Shown here: positions 1-8,119 of the stretch, piece by piece
Position numbering within the stretch: the first letter of the stretch is position 1
Layout of the letters: every line of letters starts with the position of its first letter
NCBI GenBank assembly: GCA_963843835.1
Contig: CAWJMD010000008.1
Coordinates: forward strand, 1,116,001 to 1,180,000
Origin: CAWJMD01 sp963843835
Lineage (GTDB): Bacteria; Actinomycetota; Actinomycetes; Actinomycetales; CAWJMD01
Direction of reading: 5' to 3'
DNA length: 64,000 bases
Translations under genes and position numbers: made by a program
The notes under the pieces: model-generated
What the model was told of the DNA's origin: nothing
Database searches by the model: none
What the model saw: the letters and a program-made list of their open reading frames with translations, nothing else

Positions 1-551
1 CTCCAGGCCTCGGCGATCCGGCGACGCGTGTCGGACAGGAGCTCCGGCAGCGCCTTCGTCCGGGCGACGACCGGGAGGAAGTTCGAGTCCCCGCTCCACC
101 GGGGGACGAGGTGCTGGTGCAGGTGCGCGGCGATGCCGGCGCCCGCCACGGCACCCTGGTTCATGCCGATGTTGAAGCCGTGGGGGGCAGCCACCGCACG
201 GACCACGCGCATCGCGGTCTGCGTCATCTCGGCGAGCTCGAGGGTCTCGGCGCCGGTCAGGTCGGCGTAGTCGGCCACGTGGCGGTACGGGCAGAGCAGC
301 AGGTGACCTGGGTTGTAGGGGAACAGGTTCAGCACCGCGTAGCAGTGCGTGCCGCGAGCCACGACGAGGGCGGTCTCGTCGTCGGAGTCGACCGCCCGGC
401 AGAACGGGCACTGCTCACCGGCCGAGTCGTCGAGGGGCTTGCCGGACGCGTCCCCGCCGGCGATGTAGACCATCCGGTGCGGCGTCCACAGCCGCTCGAA
501 GCCGTCCGGCTCGCCGGGGTGGTCGTGCACCGAGCCCTCTGACTCCGTCAT
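1..551 (-). CDS. HIT-domain nucleotide hydrolase/AP4A phosphorylase-like protein, C-terminus cut by window edge
   Basis: The reading frame opens at an ATG at 551 and runs off the left edge, so only about 183 residues are visible. Near the end is the histidine triad HLHQHLVPRW, preceded by a typical HIT fold with a CPFC pair (possible zinc site) and the stretch NLFPYNPGHLLLCPYRH. Actinobacterial members of this branch act on dinucleoside polyphosphates; the mycobacterial homologue next to thrS is an AP4A phosphorylase, so that activity is inferred here. The start lies 14 bases after the thrS stop and the two are probably co-transcribed, an order also found in Mycobacterium (thrS, then the HIT gene, then phosphatidylinositol synthesis genes). 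Confidence 0.9.
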   Translation of the reverse strand, partial: MTESEGSVHDHPGEPDGFERLWTPHRMVYIAGGDASGKPLDDSAGEQCPFCRAVDSDDETALVVARGTHCYAVLNLFPYNPGHLLLCPYRHVADYADLTGAETLELAEMTQTAMRVVRAVAAPHGFNIGMNQGAVAGAGIAAHLHQHLVPRWSGDSNFLPVVARTKALPELLSDTRRRIAEAW

Positions 552-564
552 GGCCCGGCGGCCC

Positions 565-2595
565 TCAGACCTGGGCCCGCGAGCGGACCGCCTCGACGAT
601 GCGGGCCACGGCGTCCTGGACCGGGACGCCGTTGTCCTGACGCCCGTCGCGGTACCGGAACGACACCGCACCCGCAGCCACGTCGTCGGCACCGGCGATG
701 AGCTGGAACGGCACCTTCTGCTTCGTGTGCGTGCGGATCTTCTTCTGCATGCGGTCGTCGGAGTCGTCGACCTCCACGCGGACGCCCTCGGCCCGCAGGA
801 GGGCCGCCACCTCGTGGAGGTGGTCCGCGAAGTCGGCGGCCACCGGGATCCCCACGACCTGGACAGGTGCCAGCCACGGCGGGAAGGCCCCGGCGTAGTG
901 CTCGGTGAGGACACCGAAGAACCGCTCGATGGAACCGAACAGGGCGCGGTGGATCATGATCGGCCGCTGTCGGGTCCCGTCGGAGGCCTGGTACTCCAGC
1001 TCGAACCGCTCCGGCAGGTTGAAGTCGAGCTGGATCGTCGACATCTGCCAGGTCCGGCCGATCGCGTCACGGGCCTGTACCGAGATCTTGGGACCGTAGA
1101 ACGCCGCGCCGCCCGGGTCGGGGACGAGCTCGAGCCCGGAGTCCTCGGCGACCCGGCGCAGCGTGTCGGTCGCCTGGTCCCAGATCTCGTCGTCGCCGAC
1201 GTACTTGTCCGGGTTCTTGCTCGACAGCTCGAGGTAGAAGTCGTCCAGGCCGTAGTCCTTCAGCAGGTCCAGGACGAAGGTGAGGAGCTTCTTCAGCTCG
1301 TCCTCGACCTGGTCCTGCGCCACGTAGATGTGCGCGTCGTCCTGGGTCATGCCACGCACCCGGGTCAGCCCGTGCACGACCCCGGACTTCTCGTAGCGGT
1401 AGACCGAACCGAACTCGAAGAGCCGCAACGGCAGCTCACGGTAGGAGCGTCCCCGCGCCCCGAAGATCAGGCAGTGGAACGGGCAGTTCATCGGCTTGAG
1501 GTAGTAGTCCTGCCCCGGCTTGACCACCTCGCCCTCGGGGCCGATGAGGGCGTCCAGGTGCATGGGCGGGTACATGCCGTCGGCGTACCAGTCGAGATGC
1601 CCGGAGGTCTGGAACAGCTGCGCCTTGGTGATGTGCGGGCTGTAGACGAACTCGTAGCCCGCCTCCTCGTGGCGCTGCCGTGAGTAGTCCTCCATCTCCT
1701 TGCGGATCACGCCGCCCCTGGGGTGGAAGACCGCCAGGCCCGATCCGATCTCGTCGGGGAAGGAGAACAGGTCGAGCTCCGCGCCGATGCGCCGGTGGTC
1801 GCGACGCTCCGCCTCGGCCAGGCGCTCCTTGTAGGCGACGAGCGCGTCCTTCGTGGGCCACGCGGTGCCGTAGACCCGCTGCAGCTGAGGGTTCTTCTCG
1901 TTGCCGCGCCAGTAGGCGGCGGCGGTCCGCATCAGGGAGAAGCCGTTGCCGATCAGCTTGGTGGTGGGCAGGTGCGGGCCCCGGCACAGGTCCTTCCAGA
2001 CCACCGAACCGTCGCGGCGGAGGTTGTCGTAGATCGTCAGCTCGTTACCGCCGACCTCGGCGTCGGCTCCCTCGGCGAGCTCCTCGCCATCACCGCGCTT
2101 GAGCCCGACCAGCTCGCACTTGTAGGGCTCCGATGTGAGCTCGGCGCGCGCCTCGTCCTCGGACACGACCCGGCGCGAGAAGGCCTGTCCCTCCTTGACG
2201 ATGCGCTGCATCACCTTCTCGAGACGCTTGGTGTCCTCGGGGGTGAAGGGCTCGGCGACGTCGAAGTCGTAGTAGAAGCCGTCCCGCACGGGCGGCCCGA
2301 TGCCGAGCCTCGCGTCAGGGAAGACCTCCTGCACGGCCTGCGCGAGGACGTGGGCGGTGGAGTGCCGCAGGACGGCTAGACCGTCCTCGCTGCTCATCGC
2401 GACCGGCTCGACCACGTCACCGTCGCCCAAGGAATGCGCCAGGTCACGCAGCTCGCCGTTGACCCTGGCCACCACGACGGCCTCGGGGCCGTGCTGCGAT
2501 CCGGCCTCCGCCGCGAAGATGGCCTCGCCGGCCGTCGTGCCCTGCTCGACCGATCGCTCGCTTCCGGCGACGGACACGGTCAGCTGGGCAGGCAC
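565..2595 (-). CDS. thrS: Threonyl-tRNA synthetase
   Basis: A 676-residue class II synthetase that charges tRNA-Thr. It has an N-terminal TGS domain (about 1-65), the editing domain with the HSTAHVLAQ zinc-site signature (about 79-87), class II motif 2 around FEFGSVYRYEKSGVVHG, the zinc-binding MNCPFHC segment and a C-terminal anticodon-binding domain. Length is normal. It starts at a GTG with GAGGAG about eight bases upstream. I see no T-box leader in the short region upstream; only a small CCGAT-gct-ATCGG palindrome at 2638-2650 lies there. Confidence 0.97.
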   Translation of the reverse strand: MPAQLTVSVAGSERSVEQGTTAGEAIFAAEAGSQHGPEAVVVARVNGELRDLAHSLGDGDVVEPVAMSSEDGLAVLRHSTAHVLAQAVQEVFPDARLGIGPPVRDGFYYDFDVAEPFTPEDTKRLEKVMQRIVKEGQAFSRRVVSEDEARAELTSEPYKCELVGLKRGDGEELAEGADAEVGGNELTIYDNLRRDGSVVWKDLCRGPHLPTTKLIGNGFSLMRTAAAYWRGNEKNPQLQRVYGTAWPTKDALVAYKERLAEAERRDHRRIGAELDLFSFPDEIGSGLAVFHPRGGVIRKEMEDYSRQRHEEAGYEFVYSPHITKAQLFQTSGHLDWYADGMYPPMHLDALIGPEGEVVKPGQDYYLKPMNCPFHCLIFGARGRSYRELPLRLFEFGSVYRYEKSGVVHGLTRVRGMTQDDAHIYVAQDQVEDELKKLLTFVLDLLKDYGLDDFYLELSSKNPDKYVGDDEIWDQATDTLRRVAEDSGLELVPDPGGAAFYGPKISVQARDAIGRTWQMSTIQLDFNLPERFELEYQASDGTRQRPIMIHRALFGSIERFFGVLTEHYAGAFPPWLAPVQVVGIPVAADFADHLHEVAALLRAEGVRVEVDDSDDRMQKKIRTHTKQKVPFQLIAGADDVAAGAVSFRYRDGRQDNGVPVQDAVARIVEAVRSRAQV

Positions 2596-2667
2596 GGGCT
2601 TCTCCTCGGGATGTCGACGTGCGGCGGGCGCCGCGCGCCGATGCTATCGGCGGGGGGACGCGATCCC

Positions 2668-3339
2668 TCAGCCGGTTTCCGCCGAGACCGCGGAACCCTC
2701 CTCCGCCACGGGCTCCTGCTCCAGCACGACCTCGTCGCCACGGCGGACCAGGCCGGGCTTCACCACTCGGGCGTAGACGCCGAGGCACTGCCGCGGCGTG
2801 CCTGTCACCTCCAGCACCACCTCCCCGATCGCGACCCGGCGCCCGACCCACCCGCGTTCGGCTCCGGGACGGTCGATCTCGATCACGAGGTTCGCGCGGG
2901 GCTGGGGGTCGCAGCCGTCGGGGGCGTCGGTCGCCGACTGCGCGTCGACGCTGACCAGATGCACGGGCTCGACGCCAGCGCGCCGCCCGGCCGCAGGGGC
3001 GATGCGCACGGTGGCCCCGGCCAGACCACCCGGGGCTGCGCCCGCCACCCCGCTCAGGGCTGCCTCGGCGTCCCCGCGCGTCACCGGCCGACCGTCCCCC
3101 ACGTCCACGGTCAGCTCACCGTCGACGACCCCCACCGCGACGGCGCGCAGCCAGGGTGCGTCGCGACCGCTGAGCGGCTCGCCCTGCGCATCGAGGAGCA
3201 CCCAGCACCGGTCGTCCAGCAGGCCCGCAGGGCCGATCACCACCTCGCTCAGGGACTCAGCACCCGCGGCGCGCAGCGGGTACCGGTAGAGCTCCCCCAC
3301 GCGCCCGACGACCGTTGCCGGCTCCTGCAGACCGTCCAT
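2668..3339 (-). CDS. MOSC domain protein with N-terminal beta-barrel domain
   Basis: A 223-residue protein. The first part (GELYRYPLRAAGAESLSEV...DRCWVLLDAQG) is the MOSC N-terminal beta-barrel found in molybdenum-cofactor sulfurase C-terminal-like and YcbX-like proteins. The second half is a MOSC domain with the conserved late cysteine in GTPRQCLGVYARV, which in the family carries sulfur or binds the molybdenum cofactor. The ATG at 3339 is chosen because the barrel starts directly after it; the longer upstream opening overlaps the PPOX gene. It ends about 70 bases before thrS. The substrate is unknown; members reduce N-hydroxylated compounds or handle sulfur. Confidence 0.85.
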   Translation of the reverse strand: MDGLQEPATVVGRVGELYRYPLRAAGAESLSEVVIGPAGLLDDRCWVLLDAQGEPLSGRDAPWLRAVAVGVVDGELTVDVGDGRPVTRGDAEAALSGVAGAAPGGLAGATVRIAPAAGRRAGVEPVHLVSVDAQSATDAPDGCDPQPRANLVIEIDRPGAERGWVGRRVAIGEVVLEVTGTPRQCLGVYARVVKPGLVRRGDEVVLEQEPVAEEGSAVSAETG

Positions 3340-3343
3340 GACG

Positions 3344-3742
3344 TCAGGGTACGTCGGGGGCGGGCAGCAGCCGGTCTCCCGTGGCTCCTTCAAGGCCCCA
3401 CGACGTGATCTCGTCGCAGGCGACCCGGACGACGCCTTCGTCATCCACAACCCGGGCTCGCCCCCGCACGAGGAAGGCCCACGGCGACCAGTCACGTCCC
3501 GGCGCCTCCCCGTCGACGACGACCGCGGCGACGCCTGTCGTACGCACGTGACGGGCGCGGCGGGTGTTCGCGACATCCCTCCCCCCCAGCACCAGCTCGT
3601 GGGAGGCCGCGTCATAGAGCCACTGGCCGGGTACGACGTGGGGCATCCCCTTCGAATCGACAGTGGCGATCCTGGCCAGCGACCTCGGAGGAACAGCCAG
3701 GAACCGGCGTTCCACCTCGGTCAGCGCCGCGCGGGCCGACAT
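3344..3742 (-). CDS. PPOX-class (likely F420-dependent) oxidoreductase
   Basis: A 132-residue split-barrel flavin/deazaflavin-binding protein of the pyridoxamine-phosphate-oxidase-like superfamily: LARIATVDSKGMPHVVPGQW at the N-terminus, then the strand KARR-like segment VANTRRARHVR and FLVRGRARVV. Actinobacterial members this short mostly bind F420 and are annotated as F420-dependent oxidoreductases; the substrate is not predictable. The ATG at 3742 has GGAG about six bases upstream and follows the DUF6069-like stop by one base, so translational coupling is likely. An in-frame start 12 codons earlier is less likely because it lies inside the upstream gene. Confidence 0.82.
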   Translation of the reverse strand: MSARAALTEVERRFLAVPPRSLARIATVDSKGMPHVVPGQWLYDAASHELVLGGRDVANTRRARHVRTTGVAAVVVDGEAPGRDWSPWAFLVRGRARVVDDEGVVRVACDEITSWGLEGATGDRLLPAPDVP

Positions 3743-3743
3743 C

Positions 3744-4229
3744 TCAGCTCCGGCCCATCGGGTGTTGCTCGCCGACACGGGCTGCGCGGCGGACCAGGAC
3801 GAACCAGACCAGCCCGGTCAGCACATGCATCGAGCCCAGCGCCACCTGGGTCCCGGTCGACGCCGTGACGGTCAGGGGCATGGCGATCGTGAGCACCCCG
3901 AGGACCAACCCGACCGCCGCCAGAACCCGCCAGGCCCGCTCACCGAGGCGACGAACGAGCACCAGCAGAACCGTGGCGCCCAGCAGCGGCGACGCTGTGG
4001 TCACGATCACCAGCCCCGGGCGGATGTTCATCGCCTCACTCGCTCCCAGGGGCTGCACGGTCATCCCTGCACCCGCGACCGACGCCACCGCGAACGCGAT
4101 CAGGTTCCCCGCCAGGGCCACCGCGATGGCCAGACCGCCCGTGCGCCAGCCACGAGCCGCGGTCAGCCCGGCTCGTCGCTCCGTGCTCGCCGCCAGCGGG
4201 GTTCCGGCGTTCCGGAGGTGCGTGCTCAT
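3744..4229 (-). CDS. DUF6069-like four-helix membrane protein
   Basis: A 161-residue protein with four predicted membrane helices: GGLAIAVALAGNLIAFAVAS, the LVIVTTASPLLGATVLLVLV segment, VLAAVGLVLGVLTIAMPLTV and a last one around MHVLTGLVWFVLVRRA. The alternation and the GS/MHVLTG turn resemble DUF6069 proteins of actinobacteria, whose function is unknown. The ATG at 4229 has an excellent GGAGG site and is preferred over an opening 39 codons further upstream. It is divergent from a MarR regulator, which probably controls it through the inverted repeats in the 98-base gap. Confidence 0.8.
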   Translation of the reverse strand: MSTHLRNAGTPLAASTERRAGLTAARGWRTGGLAIAVALAGNLIAFAVASVAGAGMTVQPLGASEAMNIRPGLVIVTTASPLLGATVLLVLVRRLGERAWRVLAAVGLVLGVLTIAMPLTVTASTGTQVALGSMHVLTGLVWFVLVRRAARVGEQHPMGRS

Positions 4230-4242
4230 AGTGGTCCTCCAT

Positions 4243-4268
4243 GATAGTTGATATCTGCAAGCACTATC
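4243..4268. promoter_or_regulatory. Inverted repeat, candidate MarR operator 1
   Basis: GATAGT, a 14-base spacer and ACTATC form a perfect 6-bp inverted repeat just upstream of the DUF6069-like gene, covering its probable leader. Spaced palindromes of this kind between a marR gene and a divergent target are typical MarR sites. Binding is inferred only. Confidence 0.45.
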
Positions 4269-4285
4269 CATGCTCGCCTCGATAC

Positions 4286-4314
4286 TGGTGATTGTCAACG
4301 GTCTAGCATCACCA
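4286..4314. promoter_or_regulatory. Inverted repeat, candidate MarR operator 2
   Basis: TGGTGAT, a 15-base spacer and ATCACCA form a perfect 7-bp inverted repeat ending 13 bases before the marR start codon. A TTGACA hexamer on the minus strand (4298-4293) lies inside it and could be the -35 of the divergent gene, although no convincing -10 follows at 17-18 bases. Position suggests autorepression plus control of the divergent gene. Confidence 0.5.
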
Positions 4315-4327
4315 ATAGTCTGGACGG

Positions 4328-4750
4328 ATGACGAGACCGGCCGCACCCACCCTGGAGGAGACGCACGCTCTGACCAGCCGCCTGTTCCAGGTGGCCGAGC
4401 GGAGCAGGGCCGACTTCGCCAGGGTCGTTGCCGAGCTCGACCTCACCCCGCTCCAGGCCCGCGCCCTCCTCTGGCTCGAACAGCCCTCTGCCATGCGTGC
4501 TCTCGCCGATCACCTGAGATGCGACGCCTCCAACGTGACCGGCCTGGCGGACCGACTGGAGTCGCGGGGCCTGGTCGAACGCGTGCCGGGCCAGGATCGA
4601 CGGGTCAAGCTGCTCCGGCTCACCGAGCGCGGTCTGGCCCTGCGAGCGGACGTCGCCCGACGGGTGGCCAGCGGATCGACCGTGAGCGCCCGACTGAGCC
4701 GCGACGAGCGAGCACGCCTCGGTGCGATCCTCGACAAGCTGCTGGCCTGA
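4328..4750 (+). CDS. MarR-family transcriptional regulator
   Basis: A 140-residue winged-helix regulator. The helix-turn-helix is at about residues 56-82 (LADHLRCDASNVTGLADRLE) and the wing with its conserved D-R-R (VPGQDRRVKLLRLTERG) follows. It is flanked by a divergent membrane protein/PPOX pair and by a downstream NmrA/QorB-like reductase gene 102 bases away. MarR proteins often sense phenolic or quinone-like ligands, so control of a detoxification set is a reasonable guess. Two inverted repeats precede it. Confidence 0.92.
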   Translation: MTRPAAPTLEETHALTSRLFQVAERSRADFARVVAELDLTPLQARALLWLEQPSAMRALADHLRCDASNVTGLADRLESRGLVERVPGQDRRVKLLRLTERGLALRADVARRVASGSTVSARLSRDERARLGAILDKLLA

Positions 4751-4852
4751 ATCGGCCGCGCTCGCGACGACTCGCGGCGATCGTGTTCGTCCTACTGTCG
4801 TGGTGAGCCCGGGCGCGCGGTCCGAGTCACGTCAACCCCCTGAGGAGCCATC

Positions 4853-5695
4853 GTGCGCGTCGCCATCACCGCCGCCAGCGGCCAGCTCGGTGCGGCCGTC
4901 GTGGCCGCGACCGTGGCCGAGATCGGTCCGGAGAACGTCGTGGCCCTCGCCCGGACCCCGGTGAAGGCTCAGCATCTCGGCGTCGAGGTACGCCCCGGGA
5001 GCTACGACGACCCGGCTGAGCTCGAGCAGGCGTTGGTCGGCATCGACCACCTGTTGCTGGTCTCCGGGATGGCTCCCCCCGACCAGCGCATCCAGCAGCA
5101 CCGCAACGTCATCGAGGCGGCCCGGACCAGCCGTGTGCGCAAGCTCGTCTTCACCGGCGTGCAAGGCCCGGCGAGAGGGACCGCGTTCTCCCCCGTCGTG
5201 CAGTCAAGCCTGCAGACCGAGGAGCTGGTCAAGGCCTCAGGGCTCGACTGGGCGGTCGGCCGCAACGGTATCTACATCGAGCCCGACGTGGAGTACGTCG
5301 AGACCTACCGCGAGCAGGGTGAGATCGCCAACTGCGCCGGCGAGGGACGGTGCGCCTACACGACACGACCCGAGCTGGCATTCGCCTACGCCAGGCTGCT
5401 CACCCGGCCGGAGAACGACGGGGAGACGTCGAACCTCAGTGGGGAGGCCATCACTCAGGCCGACCTCGCCCGCCTTCTCGGGGACGCCTTCGGCGCCGAG
5501 ATCGGCTACCGCTCGATGAGCGTGGAGGACTACGTCGCGGACCGGACCGCGGAGCTCGGCGAGTTCATCGGGCCTGTCATCGCCGGCATCTACCAAGGGA
5601 TCCGTGACGGTGCCTACGACATGGTGAGCGACTACGAGGCCGTCGCGGGTCGCCCACACCAGCGCTGGGGCGACTACTTCGACGGCCTCAGGTAG
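4853..5695 (+). CDS. NAD(P)H-binding QorB/NmrA-like oxidoreductase
   Basis: A 280-residue atypical short-chain dehydrogenase. The N-terminal dinucleotide site is ITAASGQLGAAVV (residues 5-17), followed by the Rossmann segments VVALARTP, LLLVSG and VRKLVFTGVQG. The closest familiar proteins are QorB quinone reductase and NmrA-like sensors; the catalytic YxxxK of classical enzymes is not obvious, as is usual in this group. It starts at a GTG with AGGAG upstream. Location behind marR suggests a quinone or electrophile response, which is inference. Confidence 0.85.
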   Translation: MRVAITAASGQLGAAVVAATVAEIGPENVVALARTPVKAQHLGVEVRPGSYDDPAELEQALVGIDHLLLVSGMAPPDQRIQQHRNVIEAARTSRVRKLVFTGVQGPARGTAFSPVVQSSLQTEELVKASGLDWAVGRNGIYIEPDVEYVETYREQGEIANCAGEGRCAYTTRPELAFAYARLLTRPENDGETSNLSGEAITQADLARLLGDAFGAEIGYRSMSVEDYVADRTAELGEFIGPVIAGIYQGIRDGAYDMVSDYEAVAGRPHQRWGDYFDGLR

Positions 5696-5734
5696 GCCCC
5701 TCTCGCCGTCAAGAGCGCCCGCCCCAGATGGCAC

Positions 5735-5764
5735 GAGGCCGGTTCCGTGAAGGGAACCGGCCTC
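5735..5764. terminator. Strong bidirectional stem-loop
   Basis: A perfect 12-bp stem (GAGGCCGGTTCC / GGAACCGGCCTC) with a 6-base loop lies between the end of the plus-strand reductase gene and the 3' end of the minus-strand tRNA-Val. There is no long T tract, as is common in high-GC actinobacteria. It can serve both transcripts. Confidence 0.75.
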
Positions 5765-5783
5765 TGCCCTGCGGCCATCTCGG

Positions 5784-5855
5784 TGGGCGATACTGGGTTC
5801 GAACCAGTGACCTCCTCGGTGTGAACGAGGCGCTCTACCACTGAGCCAATCGCCC
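5784..5855 (-). tRNA. tRNA-Val (CAC)
   Basis: A 72-base cloverleaf on the minus strand: acceptor GGGCGAT pairing with ATCGCCC, D-arm TGGCTCAGTGGTAGA, anticodon loop with CAC, T-arm GGTTCGA and discriminator A. CCA is not encoded. Its acceptor and T-arm are nearly identical to the tRNA-Val(GAC) at 11995-12066, which lies in the opposite orientation. Confidence 0.95.
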
Positions 5856-5914
5856 TTGGCGCGGCATCACCCTACCCGATGCCCGGACGTGGCCTCGACC
5901 GGCTCCTGACGGTG

Positions 5915-6469
5915 TCAGGGCCCGGCCTCGACACCCGGAAGACGGCTCAGCAGGTCGGCCGCGACGTCGGGGAACCACCCTGGGACGCTCAGCAGCACGA
6001 GGACCCCCCAGGCCATGAGCCCTACCAGCGCAAGGGTTCCCAGACCCGACGCCCACCTCACCCACACCGGCTGCCGGTCGCTCCACTCCTTCAGGTCGTG
6101 GAACCTGCGCTTGGCCCACTGAAGGAGCCGGTGCGCCCACTCGAACTCGCTGGCGAGGACGGCCAGCCCCACCAGGAACAGCGGGATGCCGCCCGGGCCC
6201 GGCAGCCAACCGGTCAGGAGCGCCGCCACCATCAGCGTGACGCCGACGATGCCGACGACGATGCGGTAGATCAGCCTCGTCCTGGGGTCGGCCTTGATCC
6301 GCCGACGCCAGGCCCAGCGGTCGTCGTCGTCCTGGCCGTGAAGGATGTGGCGGTCCTTGTGACCTTGCTCCGCTCCGGCGGCACCCTGAATCGTGCCGGC
6401 CCGACGCTCGTTGTCGCCCGACGCGACCGGTGCGTCGCCGGGGTTGTGGCGGGAGCGTGAGTCCTCCAT
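5915..6469 (-). CDS. TIGR02611-type membrane protein with PGPGW motif
   Basis: About 184 residues. A polar N-terminus rich in Asp/Arg (HILHGQDDDDRWAWRRRI) precedes two hydrophobic hairpins: IYRIVVGIVGVTLMVAALLT followed by GWLPGPGGIPLFLVGLAVLA, and a C-terminal pair around LGTLALVGLMAWGVLVLL. The GWLPGPGG turn marks the PGPGW/TIGR02611 family, of unknown function. The start is uncertain: an ATG at 6469 or one 19 codons upstream at 6526. It is divergent from the ssgB-like gene. Confidence 0.8.
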   Translation of the reverse strand: MEDSRSRHNPGDAPVASGDNERRAGTIQGAAGAEQGHKDRHILHGQDDDDRWAWRRRIKADPRTRLIYRIVVGIVGVTLMVAALLTGWLPGPGGIPLFLVGLAVLASEFEWAHRLLQWAKRRFHDLKEWSDRQPVWVRWASGLGTLALVGLMAWGVLVLLSVPGWFPDVAADLLSRLPGVEAGP

Positions 6470-6822
6470 GTACTCAGCGTAGGCGGGCTGCCTTTCAGCC
6501 TGCTGTCGCGTCCCGTCGGGGGACACCCGTCAGCCGTTCGCCGCACCAAGCGCGGGGAAATGCCCGTCTCGGGACGTCGGGGCTGACCCTCGTGGGTGCT
6601 CGTCGGTCACGCTGCGCAGCGAGAAGGTCGAAAGGCTAGGACAGACGGGTGAAGCCGGGCGGCCCGGACCCGCCAAGCGAGGGACGCAGGTGGTCAAATC
6701 GCCCACGCGAGAGGCGAGCCGAGGGAGGAACATGTTTCGCTCAGCGGGCGGGGGGTAACCCTCGACTGTGCACATCACGAGTGTGCACGTCCCCGCACCC
6801 AGGAAAGGCCCAGGAGGCATCC
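6470..6822. other. 353-base divergent intergenic region
   Basis: No convincing gene is present; short openings on both strands lack ribosome sites and conserved sequence. It contains the sigma-H-like promoter described separately and, 8-30 bases after it, two copies of the palindrome-containing heptamer TGTGCAC (6768-6774 and 6782-6788), a possible regulator site near the start of the ssgB-like transcript. Confidence 0.6.
6734..6758 (+). promoter_or_regulatory. Sigma-H/sigma-B-type promoter of the ssgB-like gene
   Basis: GTTT, a 15-base spacer and GGGTAA match the consensus (GTTT, 14-16 bases, GGGTAT/C-like) used by the Streptomyces stress sigma factors sigma-B and sigma-H. In S. coelicolor, sigma-H drives ssgB. 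Transcription would begin near 6765, leaving a leader of about 58 bases before the GTG at 6823. Confidence 0.6.
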
Positions 6823-7245
6823 GTGACATCGAGCCAGCGCACCGTGGTTGCCGTGCCGATCGAGCTGCGGCTCAGGGTGCCGCAGCAGCAGGTCCTGCCG
6901 CTGCCGGTGCAGCTCCAGTACGGCTCCGACGACCCCTACGCCGTCAGCGTCGCGTTCCAGGGACCGGACGAGGTCGTCACCTGGGTGTTCGCACGCGACC
7001 TGCTCGCCGAGGGGCTCGACGCGCCCGGCGGCGAGGGTGACGTGACCGTCCGTCCCGAGCGCGGCCCGTTCGGGGACGTCCTCGTGATCGGGCTGGCGTC
7101 TCCCGACGGCCAGGCCGAGCTGGAGGCGGACGCCGCCGCGGTGCGCGACTTCCTGAGGCGGACCGAGCAGGTGCTGCCTCGGGGCCAGGAGCACACGGTC
7201 ATCGACATCGACGCCGAGCTCTCGCAGCTGCTCGCGGAGTCCTGA
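6823..7245 (+). CDS. SsgA/SsgB-like sporulation and cell-division regulator
   Basis: A 140-residue SALP-family protein: a beta-rich core with VPIELRLRVPQQQVLPLPVQ, then DPYAVSVAFQGPDEVVTWVF and the conserved FARDLLAEGLDAPGGEGDV segment, ending in a helix with FLRRTEQVLPRGQE. In Streptomyces SsgB recruits FtsZ to division sites before sporulation, and SALPs are a hallmark of morphologically complex actinobacteria. The GTG at 6823 has AGGAGG five bases upstream, and the family alignment begins right there. Whether this organism sporulates cannot be told from the window. Confidence 0.9.
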   Translation: MTSSQRTVVAVPIELRLRVPQQQVLPLPVQLQYGSDDPYAVSVAFQGPDEVVTWVFARDLLAEGLDAPGGEGDVTVRPERGPFGDVLVIGLASPDGQAELEADAAAVRDFLRRTEQVLPRGQEHTVIDIDAELSQLLAES

Positions 7246-7264
7246 GCCAGGGTCGGGTCCTGAG

Positions 7265-8119
7265 CTAGGGGTCGAGGTCGTCCGCGCTGCGGCGGGCGAA
7301 GAGGTCGGCCACCTCCGCGGCCAGACCCCCTGTCTCCAGGGGTCTTCCGTCCACGTGCGCGAGCTCCTGCACGTCCCGCGTGGACGAGGTCAGCACGACC
7401 TGCGAGCAGTCTCCCAGCACGTCCACCGGCAGCGCCTTCTCATGGCAGGGCAGGCCCTCGGCCTGGCACCACTCGAGCATCAGCTCGCGGGTGATGCCGG
7501 CCAGGCACCCCGAGTCGAGCGGCGGCGTGACGAGCTCGTCACCGAGGACGACGACCACGTTCGACCCCGTGCCCTCGCACAGCTCGCCGCGGGTGTTGGC
7601 CAGTAGGGCCTCGGTGCCACCGCGCTCGTGCGCGTACTGGAGCGCGATGACGTTCTCCGCGTACGAGGTGGTCTTGAGCCCGGCCGTGGCGCCCCGCTCG
7701 TTCCGGGTCCACGGGACGCTGACCGCCGACGGCGCGCCCGCCCAGGGTCGTGACGGGGACGCGGCCACGACGAGGGTCCCGCGCTCACCCGAGCGCTCCG
7801 AGCCCAGTGGACCCGGGCCACCGGTCCAGGTGATCCGCAGGCGACCGAAGTCCATCGGCAGGGCGGCGAGGACGTCGGCCACCGCCGTCCGCACCTCGTC
7901 GTCGTCCGGGACCGCAAGGCCGAGGCCCGCGGACGAGCGGGCCAGCCGGCGCAGGTGCCGGGTCAACGCGAAGGGTCCGGCGGCAGTGACCTTGCAGGTC
8001 TCGAAGACCCCGTCGCCGACGGTCATGCCGTGGTCGAGCGCGGCCACGGTCGCGGTCGAGGGGTCGCGGACCCGGCCGTCGACCCACACCACCAGTTGTC
8101 CTGACGTCGTGCGTGTCAT
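7265..8119 (-). CDS. pabC: Aminotransferase class IV, probable aminodeoxychorismate lyase
   Basis: A 284-residue PLP-dependent fold-type IV protein. The catalytic lysine is in GLKTTSYAENVIAL, and the substrate-loop glycine-rich segment is LCEGTGSNVVVVLGDELVTPP. Beginning with VWVDGRV and DHGMTVGDGVFET it fits PabC and branched-chain aminotransferase relatives. Linkage decides: it overlaps pabB by the ATGA quartet (8116-8119), so it most likely converts 4-amino-4-deoxychorismate to 4-aminobenzoate for folate. The ATG at 8119 has GGAGGG upstream. Confidence 0.87.
   Translation of the reverse strand: MTRTTSGQLVVWVDGRVRDPSTATVAALDHGMTVGDGVFETCKVTAAGPFALTRHLRRLARSSAGLGLAVPDDDEVRTAVADVLAALPMDFGRLRITWTGGPGPLGSERSGERGTLVVAASPSRPWAGAPSAVSVPWTRNERGATAGLKTTSYAENVIALQYAHERGGTEALLANTRGELCEGTGSNVVVVLGDELVTPPLDSGCLAGITRELMLEWCQAEGLPCHEKALPVDVLGDCSQVVLTSSTRDVQELAHVDGRPLETGGLAAEVADLFARRSADDLDP

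Noticed and set aside
2596..2667. T-box or other riboswitch before thrS
   Set aside because: The leader is too short and lacks specifier or T-box sequence; only a 5-bp palindrome is seen.
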